From Candidatus Hadersleviella danica (GTDB lineage Bacteria > Chloroflexota > Anaerolineae > Promineifilales > Promineifilaceae), in NCBI GenBank assembly GCA_016711405.1, contig JADJSZ010000021.1, positions 15,723 to 79,722 of the forward strand: a DNA stretch of 64,000 bases, given 5' to 3'. The first letter of the stretch is position 1. Every line of letters starts with the position of its first letter. The position numbers were made by a program, and so were the translations under genes. The notes under the pieces were generated by a model, which was not told where the DNA came from, made no database searches, and worked only from the letters and a program-made list of their open reading frames with translations. Below are positions 54,633-62,642 of the stretch, one piece after another.

Positions 54633-55877
54633 ATGATTAGCTTTGATTTACCAGAGAAAATTAAACAAGAGTTGGCGATGGTGGGGTATGTGGCACGGGA
54701 TGTGATGCGGCCGATTTCGCGCAAGTATGATGAGGGGGAGCATGAACGGCCGCAGGAATACATTGACATGATGTGGCCCATGCTGAAGGAGCAAAACAAG
54801 GCGCAATTGGCCAAAGCCAATGGCAATGGCAGTGCCAAACCTGAAAAAACAGGCCCCAACTGGGCCATCTTGCGCCTGATTGTGATGATTGAAATGCTCA
54901 GTTGGGGGGATGCTGGGATTTACCTGTGTACGCCCAACGGCGGGCTGGGGGGCGCGGCCGTAGAAGCGGTGGCTACTCCCGAACAAAAGGCGCGGTTTAT
55001 GAACCGTTTCGCCGAGGGCGGCCCCAAGTGGGGGGCAATGGCCATCACCGAGCCGATGGCTGGCTCGGATAATAGTTCGATGCGGACAACGGCCGTGCTA
55101 GACCCCGAGACCAACGAGTGGATTCTCAACGGCGAAAAGGTATTCATCACCAACGGCAGTTTGTCGCTCAAAGAGAGCGATGGCTTTTGTGTGGTGTGGG
55201 CCACGGTAGACTCGCAAGCGGGCCGGGCAGGCATTAAATCGTTTGTGGTGGAAGGGCGCACGCCCGGCGTGAACATCGCCAAGCAAGAGCATAAGCTGGG
55301 CATCCGCTCCAGCGACACGGTGGCACTGCATTTCGACAATGTGCGCGTGCCGTATGACAATGTGCTGGGTGGGGCGGAAGTCCGCAAAGGCGGCGAAGGG
55401 TTCAAGGGGGCGATGAAGACCTTTGATGCCAGTCGGCCGGCCGTGGCGGCCAGTGCGGTGGGCATTGCCCGCGCCGCGCTGGAGTTTGCGCGGGAGACGT
55501 TGGCCAGCGAGGGGGTGGTAGTTGATTACACGAAGCCGAAGCACAAATTGACGGCCGTGGAACGCGACCTCATCGAGATGGAAGCGCAATACAAAGCGTC
55601 GTGGCTCCTCACCCTGCGGGCGACGGCGCAGATGGCGTATGGGGAGAGCAACCGGCTGGAGGCGAGTATGTGCAAGGCGCGGGCGGGCGCGGCCGTGACA
55701 TGGATTACCCAAAAAGCGGTGGAATTGCTCGGCCCGCTCGGCTACTCGCGCGAATTTCTGGCCGAAAAGTGGATGCGCGATGCCAAAATCAACGACATCT
55801 ACGAAGGCACGAAACAAATTAACCTCCTCATCGTCGCTCGAAGCATCCTCGGCTACTCTCGCAAGGAATTGAGTTAA
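54633..55877 (+). CDS. Acyl-CoA dehydrogenase
   Basis: 414 residues. MAITEPMAGSDNSSMRTTAV (FAD/substrate loop), FITNGS, SFVVEGRTPGVN, HKLGIRSSDTVALHFDNVRV, then LGPLGYSREFLAEKWMRDAK and NDIYEGTKQINLLIVAR with the normal catalytic Glu in IYEGT. About 30 residues inserted near 50-75 (AKANGNGSAKPEKTG) are unusual for the family. It is the second dehydrogenase of the operon, probably with a different chain-length range. It could also form a pair with the preceding Glu-less paralog, as in some heteromeric ACADs. Confidence 0.9.
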   Translation: MISFDLPEKIKQELAMVGYVARDVMRPISRKYDEGEHERPQEYIDMMWPMLKEQNKAQLAKANGNGSAKPEKTGPNWAILRLIVMIEMLSWGDAGIYLCTPNGGLGGAAVEAVATPEQKARFMNRFAEGGPKWGAMAITEPMAGSDNSSMRTTAVLDPETNEWILNGEKVFITNGSLSLKESDGFCVVWATVDSQAGRAGIKSFVVEGRTPGVNIAKQEHKLGIRSSDTVALHFDNVRVPYDNVLGGAEVRKGGEGFKGAMKTFDASRPAVAASAVGIARAALEFARETLASEGVVVDYTKPKHKLTAVERDLIEMEAQYKASWLLTLRATAQMAYGESNRLEASMCKARAGAAVTWITQKAVELLGPLGYSREFLAEKWMRDAKINDIYEGTKQINLLIVARSILGYSRKELS

Positions 55878-55881
55878 GCTC

Positions 55882-56083
55882 GTAGTGGCGGCTTTAGCCG
55901 TCCTTTGAGTTAAACCTAGCAGGTCTTTTAAGACCTACTAGGTTGGGCGGTTTGACCTAGTAGGTCTCCAAAGACCTGCTAGGTCTTGGCATTCTCCGTC
56001 CAGATGTGTGCCATCAACAGCAGGGAATAGAGATATTATTTGAAGTATATTGGAGCGTGGTGACGGGCTGAAAGCCGCCACTC
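55882..56083. repeat. Nested palindromic repeat with GTAGTGGCGGC ends
   Basis: Outer arms GTAGTGGCGGCTTTAGCCGT (55882 on) and TGACGGGCTGAAAGCCGCCA with CT (56061-56083) are inverted. Inside are two AGGTCT-family palindromes, CCTAGCAGGTCTTTTAAGAC-type (55915-55942) and ACCTAGTAGGTCTCCAAAGA-type (55955-55984). The whole unit looks like a mobile or composite repeat between two operon genes. Confidence 0.75.
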
Positions 56084-56132
56084 CGAACAAAAACACGAAC
56101 AAAAGCTACAACAGCTAAAAGTAAAAATCCAC

Positions 56133-58228
56133 ATGACTTTCCATATTAATAAGGTAGGAATTATCGGGGCGGGGACGATGGGCGGCGGGATTGCCGCTCA
56201 TTTGGCCAATATCGGCATCCCTGTCGTGTTGTTGGACATTGTGCCGCCGAATTTGACGGAGGCGGAGCAGAACGACCCCAAGGCGCGGAATCGGTTTGTG
56301 CAGGGGGGGTATGACCGCATGGTGAAGGCCAAGCCTGCCAACCTCGGCCGTGCCGACCGGGCTGACTTGATTACGCTGGGCAACACCGAAGATGATTTGC
56401 AATTGCTGGCCGATTGCGACTGGGTGGTCGAGGTCATCATCGAAAAACTGGAGCCGAAGCGGGCCTTAATGGCCAAGCTGGAGCAGGTGGTACGGCCGAC
56501 GGCCATCGTCACCAGCAACACCTCGGGCATCCCCATCCACCAAATTGTGGAGAACTGCTCCGACGATTTTAAGGGGCGCTTTTTGGGAACCCACTTTTTC
56601 AACCCACCTCGCTATCTGAAGCTGTTGGAGATAATCCCCACGGCCGATACCCGCCCCGAAATTATTGACTTTATGGTCGAATTTGGCACCAAAGTGCTGG
56701 GCAAAGGGGTCGTGGTTTGCAAAGACACGCCCAACTTTATCGCTAACCGGTTTATTGCCGTGGCGGGGAGCTATGGGGTGGAGTTGGCCATCGAGATGGG
56801 GCTGAGTGTGGACGAGGTGGACAGCATCACCGGGCCACTGGTGGGACCGGGGGCGGTGCGCAAGGTGGAGGAGTTGGGGGCACGGCTCAAGCAACTATTC
56901 GCCCATCAGGACAAAGCGGCCGAATATCTCCGCAAAAACACCTATTTCAACATGGTTTATGCGGCGGCCGTTGGCCCCGAAATCGCCCACAAACTGAGCG
57001 ACATTGACGATGCCATCCGCTGGGGCTTTGCCCACGACGCAGGCCCGTTCCAAATTTGGGACATGCTCGGCGTGGCTGAAACAGTCGAGGCGATGAAGGC
57101 GGACGGCTTCCATGTGGCGGATTGGGTGACGGACATGTTGGCCGAAGGGCACACCAGCTTCTACAACGAGGCGGGGGCGTGTTACGATTTTGTGAAGGTG
57201 GGTATGTGGGGATGCGGCCGTGAAACCCATCCACGTGCATGGCCTACGCAAGAGCCAGAAGCCCGTGGCCGAAAACATGAGCGCCGCCCTGCACGACATG
57301 GGCGACGGGGTGTTGCTGTACGAGTTCACCTCGAAAATGAACGCCATTGACGATGATTTGGTGGCGATGGGCAACCAAGCGTTGGAGTTGTTGGCGGCCG
57401 ACAAATTTGATGCGCTCGTGGTGGGCAACAACGGCTCCGATTTTTGCGTGGGGGCGAACATTTTCGCCGTGTTGATGGGCGCGATGCAGGGGCAATTTGA
57501 CCCGATTGAGAAGGCCATCTACAACCTGCAAAAGCTGACCTATGATTTGCGCTACTCGCCCAAACCCGTTGTGACGGCCCCGCACCAACGGGTGTTGGGG
57601 CGGCGGGGTGGAGATGGCGATGGCGGGCTGGACGGCCGTGGCTGACCACGAAACCTACATGGGTCTCGTCGAAGTTGGCGTGGGGCTGATTCCCGCTGGG
57701 GGCGGGTGCATGGAGATTTTGCGCCGCCGTGTAAATCCCGTCATGCGCACCGATAATGCCGACGTGTTGCCCGTCATGCAAGATGTGTTTACCCAGATTG
57801 CCACGGCGCAAGTGGGCACGAGTGCATGGGAAGACAAAAAGCTGGGCTATTTGCGGGACACGGACAGCATCAACATGAACAGCGATTTGCGCTTGCAGGT
57901 GGCCAAAGAGACCGCCTTGGCCTTGGCGGCCAGCAATACGCGCCCCGAACCCGAGAAAATTTATGCCGCTGGACGGGACACGCTTTCAGCGCTGAAACTG
58001 GGGTTGCAGGGGTTTGTGTGGGGGGGCATGGCGACTGAGCATGATGCGCTCATCGGCCGTAAATTGGCCCATATCCTGTGTGGTGGCGACCTGAGTGGCC
58101 CGACATGGGTTGACCCGTGGTATATCCTCGACCTCGAGCGGGAAGCGTTCCTCTCACTGTTGGGCGAGCAGAAAACCCTCGACCGTATCCAACATATGTT
58201 GCAAAATGGCAAGCCGTTGCGGAATTAG
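56133..58228 (+). CDS. fadN: 3-hydroxyacyl-CoA dehydrogenase / enoyl-CoA hydratase, FadN type (two apparent indels)
   Basis: About 697 residues. The N-terminal dehydrogenase domain has NAD site GIIGAGTMGGGIAAHLAN, catalytic GTHFFNPPRYLKLLEI and FIANRF. The C-terminal crotonase-type domain has GNNGSDFCVGAN, then VLGGGVEMAMAGWTAVADHE and GLIPAGGGCMEIL. This order (dehydrogenase first) is that of Bacillus FadN and not FadB. It performs steps two and three of beta-oxidation. The frame breaks in GGGG at 57208-57211 and GGGG at 57597-57600; with one G fewer in each, it reads through conserved sequence. Confidence 0.9.
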
Positions 58229-58297
58229 GCTATAAGCCGTAAGCCGTAAGCCATAAGCGAGTTGCTTACGGCTTATGGCTTACAGCTTACGGCTCCT
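58228..58297. repeat. Word-palindrome (TAAGCCGTAAGCC / GGCTTACGGCTTA)
   Basis: CTATAAGCCGTAAGCCGTAA with GCC is mirrored by GGCTTATGGCTTACAGCTTA with CGGC, between the fadN and thiolase genes. Related words follow the thiolase gene at 59499-59530. Confidence 0.75.
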
Positions 58298-58311
58298 TAA
58301 GGAGATTTTAC

Positions 58312-59499
58312 ATGACACGAGAAGCTGTAATTGTGGCGGCCAGCCGGACGGCCGTGGGGAAATCGAAGCGGGGGGTGACGCGCAACACGCGCTCGGATGA
58401 GATGGCGGCGGCCGTGATTGCCGAGGTGATGCGCCAAACCGAGGGCAAACTCGACCCGCGCGAGATAGATGATGTGATTATTGGGTGCGCCATGCCCGAA
58501 GGGGCGCAAGGGCTGAATTTCGGCCGAACGATTGCCCTGCGGGCGGGCTTGCCCGTAGATGTGCCGGGGCAGACGGTCAACCGGTTCTGCTCCAGCGGCC
58601 TGCAAACCATTGCCATGGCGGCCGAGCGCATCATTGCCAACGGCGCGGATGCGATTATTGCGGGTGGGGCGGAGACGATGAGCCTCGTCCCCATGACGGG
58701 CTTCCGGGTGAACCCGAACCCGTACATGGTGGACAACATGCCCGAGGTGTACATGGGCATGGGGCTAACGGCCGAGCAAGTAGCCGTCGAGTTTGGCGTG
58801 TCCCGCGCTGACCAAGATGAGTTTGCTTACCACAGCCACCGCAAAGCGGCCGAGGCGTATGCCAAGGGCATTTTTAAGGATGAGATTTTGCCGTTTGAGG
58901 TGGAAGAGGTGGAGATGGGGGCGGACGGCCGTCCTGTGCGCCGCACGGTGATTTTGGACCGCGATGAGCATCTGCGCCCCGAGACGACCATCGAGGGGTT
59001 GGGCAAGTTGCGCCCTGTGTTTAAGCAGGGGGGCACGGTGACGGCGGGCAATGCGTCGCCGCTGAGCGATGGAGCGGCGGCCGTGTTGGTGATGGAGCGG
59101 AGCAAGGCGGAAGCGTTAGGACTGACCCCGCTGGTGCGTTTTGTGGGCTTTAATGTGGCTGGCGTGCGCCCCGAAATTATGGGGGTTGGCCCCATCGAAG
59201 CGATTCCCCGCTTGCTGAAGCGGACGGGGATGAGTTTGGCGGATATGGATCGCATTGAGCTGAATGAGGCGTTTGCGGCGCAAGCGTTGGCGGTGATTCG
59301 CCATTTGGAGATGGACCCCGCGAAGGTGAATGTGAATGGGGGGGCGATTGCGCTGGGGCATCCGCTGGGCTGTTCGGGGGCAAAGCTGACGGTGCAGATG
59401 ATCCATGAGTTGCGGCGGACGGGCGGCCGTTATGGGATGGTGACGATGTGCATCGGTGGGGGTATGGGCGCGGCGGGGATTTTTGAGCGGCTGAATTAA
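58312..59499 (+). CDS. fadA: Acetyl-CoA C-acyltransferase (thiolase)
   Basis: 395 residues. Nucleophile Cys93 is in VNRFCSSGLQTIAMAAERI, with the family motifs GGAETMS, NGGAIALGHPLGCSGA (catalytic His) and CIGGGMG (second catalytic Cys). It cleaves 3-ketoacyl-CoA to acetyl-CoA in the last step of beta-oxidation. A perfect AAGGAG is 9 bases before the ATG. It closes the dehydrogenase-dehydrogenase-fadN-fadA operon and is followed by a terminator. Confidence 0.95.
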   Translation: MTREAVIVAASRTAVGKSKRGVTRNTRSDEMAAAVIAEVMRQTEGKLDPREIDDVIIGCAMPEGAQGLNFGRTIALRAGLPVDVPGQTVNRFCSSGLQTIAMAAERIIANGADAIIAGGAETMSLVPMTGFRVNPNPYMVDNMPEVYMGMGLTAEQVAVEFGVSRADQDEFAYHSHRKAAEAYAKGIFKDEILPFEVEEVEMGADGRPVRRTVILDRDEHLRPETTIEGLGKLRPVFKQGGTVTAGNASPLSDGAAAVLVMERSKAEALGLTPLVRFVGFNVAGVRPEIMGVGPIEAIPRLLKRTGMSLADMDRIELNEAFAAQALAVIRHLEMDPAKVNVNGGAIALGHPLGCSGAKLTVQMIHELRRTGGRYGMVTMCIGGGMGAAGIFERLN

Positions 59500-59529
59500 G
59501 CCGTAAGCTATAAGCCGTAAGCCGTAAGC

Positions 59530-59560
59530 AAAAGGCGCAGGTCGTTGACCTGCGCCTTTT
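59530..59560 (+). terminator. Terminator after thiolase, AGGTC type
   Basis: AAAAGGCGCAGGTC / GACCTGCGCCTTTT with a GTT loop is followed by TGTTTG. Confidence 0.88.
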
Positions 59561-59608
59561 TGTTTGGGGGGATGTTATAATGGGCGCAATGCAAATGTGT
59601 ACCAGTGA

Positions 59609-60698
59609 GTGATTTTTATGTCGTCGCAACGATACCTACAAGAAATAACGCTAAGAGGGTACAAGTCCATCCGTGAGTTGCGGGATTTTCCGCTTCATGC
59701 GGGGCTGAATGTTTTAATTGGGGCGAATGGGTCGGGCAAGACGAATTTTATTCGCTTTTTTGAGATGTTAAGCCACATGATGGATCCTGCGCGGGGACTG
59801 CAAAATTATGTGCGCGAACGGGGTGGGGCGGATGCATTTTTGTTTCAGGGGGCTAGGGTAACGCCTGAAATGGAGGCACATCTTAAATTTGGGGCAAATG
59901 AATATCACTTTGTTTTGGAGCGGCCGATGACCGCTCCCTTTTTTGCCCATGAATCAACCCAAATTAGTCAGGTGAATGGTTTACCAGCAGGGGGGATATT
60001 TAGAAAGTTATTTGCATTCATTCTCTAAAGTGAATGCCCCTGCTCCACAAAAATTTGTTGAACAAATCCGCGATTGGCGGGTATATCATTTTCACGATAC
60101 ATCCCGTTTTGCACCTGTAATGGGACGGGTAAATACCCATGACCAAACACCTTTGCATAGCAATGCGGCCAATTTGGCTCCCTTTTTAATCCATCTTCAA
60201 GAAAATTATCCCCAACATTATCATTTGGTGGTGGAAACAGTGCGGATGGTGGCGCCGTTTTTTGGGGACTTTGTGTTAGCCGAAGTGGCTGATGGGCAGA
60301 CCCAGTTGCGCTGGCGCGACCGCTATTCGGAGTTGGTTTATAATCCTAGCCAACTTTCGGATGGAACGTTGCGTTTTATCTGCTTGGCCGCTTTATTACT
60401 CCAGCCTAACCCACCTGCCACGATTATTATTGATGAGCCTGAGTTGGGGTTGCACCCAGCGGCCGTGCAAATTTTGGTGAGCTTGTTGTATGGCGCGGCC
60501 GAACGCACCCAACTCATCGTCTCTACCCAATCCTCTCTACTGGTGGATGAATTAGAGCCAGAGGAGATTATTGTGGCCAACACCCATGAGGGAGAGACGA
60601 TTTTGGAGAGGTTGGATGGGCATCAATTAGAAACATGGCTTGAAGAATATACGATTGGCCAACTTTGGGAGAAAAATGTGTTGGGAGGCTTGCCTTAA
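59609..60698 (+). CDS. AAA ATPase, RecF/SMC-like AAA_21 type (one apparent indel at 59990)
   Basis: About 362 residues. N-terminal ITLRGYKSIREL and Walker A NVLIGANGSGKTNFIRFFEM; later LSDGTLRFICLAALLLQP (signature-like), Walker B TIIIDEPELGLHPAAV and the QLIVSTQSSLLVDELEPEEI switch. This is the overcoming-lysogenization-defect/RecF style ABC-type ATPase used in many defence and repair modules. The frame breaks in GGGGGG at 59990-59995; one G fewer restores GGYLESYLHSFSK. Its stop overlaps the DUF4276 start (TAATG), so the two are translationally coupled. Confidence 0.87.
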
Positions 60699-61354
60699 TG
60701 AGTTGGGTTAATTTGTATATCGCGGTTGAGGGCGGGCTGAATTGCAGTTTGTCAAGGAAAGTTTGGCTCCCCATTTAGCTCAATTCCAGCTTTTGGTCTA
60801 CCCACATCTCGTAGGTGGCAATTTATTTGTCCACTGGGGCAACGATTTACACCGTTTGATGCTTACCAACCACCGCCCGAATATTTGGTTTAGCACGATG
60901 GTGGATTTATATCGGTTGGGAAGTGATTTTCCAGAATGGGCGCAAGCGCAAAAATTGCCCTCGGCCGTGCAAAAAGTGCAATTTTTAGAGCAGGCATGGC
61001 ACAAAGAGCGGAGCCATCATCCTCGTTTTATCCCCTATATTCAATTGCATGAGTTTGAAAGCCTGCTCTATTGTGATTTGTCAGGGTGGCCAAACGACTT
61101 CCTACCTATGAAAGCGAAGTCAGAGCATTGGCCAAAGAGGTGACGGGGTTAGCTCCTGAGGAAATTAACCAAGGGGAGCAAACCTCGCCCAGTAAACGGC
61201 TGATGCGGTGAGTGCCTGCGTATAAAAAGCGAAGGTGCGGGTGGGTGCGCCTGCGGCCGTGGCCATTGGCCTGCCCAAATTACGCACCATGTGCCCCCAT
61301 TTTAACGAGTGGCTGACCAAATTGGAGCAGATAGGAGAGGGAAGTGGCGGATAA
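60698..61354 (+). CDS. DUF4276 family protein (three apparent indels)
   Basis: About 219 residues. VNLYIAVEG at the N-terminus, AELQFVKESLAPHLA, MVDLYRLGSDFPEW, FIPYIQLHEFESLLYCDL, EINQGEQTSPSKRLM, and the characteristic end IGLPKLRTMCPHFNEWLTKL. DUF4276 proteins often pair with AAA_21 ATPases and may have a TOPRIM-like nuclease fold; I infer this from the family, not from a motif here. The frame changes near 60732, 61083 and 61209 (an in-frame TGA) mean it is either mis-sequenced or decaying. It overlaps the LRR gene by 11 bases. Confidence 0.72.
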
Positions 61355-62456
61355 GAAAGAAACAGAACAAGCCCTGAATGCGTTGCTGGTGGCCTACCAG
61401 CAAGACCCCACGGCCGTGCCCCCCATCTCGGCCGAATTTGCGGCCGACCTGACCCAAATCAAATACCTGTTCGCCCAAAAGCTCAAACTCACGCGCCTGC
61501 CCCCCATCTTCCACCACCTGCCCAACCTCATCTACCTCAACCTGAGCGAAAACCGCTTCACGACCATCCCCCTCGAAGTGGCCGATGCCCCCCAACTGCG
61601 CGATTTGGTGATGAATAGCAATCAGGTGCGGGAGTTTCCTGCGAGTTTACGGCCGTTGGCCCACCTCAAAAAGCTCCACCTTAATTTTAACCCATTGGGC
61701 ATCTTGCCCCCCTCCATTGGCCACCTCAGCCAACTCCAAGAACTTAAATTGGCCAAAACTGGCTTAACCACTCTCCCGCCCGAGATTGGTCAACTGGCTC
61801 ATTTGCGCGATTTGTATTTGCTGTTGAATGAGATTACCTCGTTGCCCGAAGAAATCGGCCGCCTGCAAGCCCTCGAAACTCTCGACCTTGGGCAAGCCAA
61901 ACTGACCGAACTGCCCGCCGAATTTGCGGCGTTAGCCAAACTCAAAAAGCTCGACCTGACCCGCAACAAGCTTCGCCACCTGCCGCCTGAATTTGGGCTG
62001 TTGAACAGCCTCGCAGAACTAAATTTGGCAGGCAATCGGCTGATGGAATTACCCGATGGGTTTGGGGGATTAACCAGTTTGCGCGAACTAACACTGACCC
62101 AAAATCCGTTGCGCTTCTTTCCCACCCCCATCTGCCGCCTGACCCACTTAAAGATATTGGAACTGAACAATTGTATGCTCAAGAATGTCTCGGCCGAGAT
62201 TAACCAGATGGTGCAACTGGAGGAGCTTTACCTGTGGAACAACAATATCGGCCAATTGCCTGATGAGATTACCACCCTGCCCGCCCTGCGGGTGTTGCAT
62301 GTGCATGACAACCCCTTGTCTGAGTTGCCGCAAGGGCTGGGCAAGATGAATATCAGTTTGTTCATTAACAAGCGGGGGGTCAATGAGGCGGGGCAGGCGG
62401 TGTTGCAGGCATTGCGTGAGGTGGGGGGATGGGTGGAGGATATGACCTATGGGTAA
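61344..62456 (+). CDS. Leucine-rich repeat protein
   Basis: 370 residues. From about residue 45 there are at least 11 LRRs of 23 residues with pattern LxxLxLxxNxLxxLPxxIxxL (for example SQLQELKLAKTGLTTLPPEI, HLRDLYLLLNEITSLPEEIG). There is no signal peptide or other domain. It starts at a GTG inside the DUF4276 end. LRR solenoids bind proteins. Encoded in one operon with an ATPase and DUF4276, it could be a sensor or specificity unit; this is inference from context. Confidence 0.88.
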   Translation: MADKKETEQALNALLVAYQQDPTAVPPISAEFAADLTQIKYLFAQKLKLTRLPPIFHHLPNLIYLNLSENRFTTIPLEVADAPQLRDLVMNSNQVREFPASLRPLAHLKKLHLNFNPLGILPPSIGHLSQLQELKLAKTGLTTLPPEIGQLAHLRDLYLLLNEITSLPEEIGRLQALETLDLGQAKLTELPAEFAALAKLKKLDLTRNKLRHLPPEFGLLNSLAELNLAGNRLMELPDGFGGLTSLRELTLTQNPLRFFPTPICRLTHLKILELNNCMLKNVSAEINQMVQLEELYLWNNNIGQLPDEITTLPALRVLHVHDNPLSELPQGLGKMNISLFINKRGVNEAGQAVLQALREVGGWVEDMTYG

Positions 62457-62486
62457 GCAGTTTTGGGTAAGCGCAGAGAGCTTTTT

Positions 62487-62604
62487 GGGCATGGTTCAAG
62501 CCATCTGTACAATTAGGGACGAGGGAAGGGGGACTAGGGACTGGGGACTAGAATTGACCACCGTCCCAAGTCCCTTGTCACCTGTCAAAATATAAACCAT
62601 GCCC
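62487..62604. repeat. GGGCATGGTT palindromic element, copy E
   Basis: The cleanest copy: perfect 10-bp terminal inverted repeats GGGCATGGTT / AACCATGCCC at 62487 and 62595. The inner core is GGGGGACTAGGGACTGGGGA with inverse CGTCCCAAGTCCCTTGTCA. Confidence 0.85.
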
Positions 62605-62642
62605 CTTTTTTCACTTTTCACCCTATCACCAAGGACAACCAG

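Noticed and set aside
59609..61354. Calling the ATPase-DUF4276 pair PARIS outright
   Set aside because: PARIS uses a DUF4435 partner. DUF4276 is a different family, so only a general resemblance is claimed.
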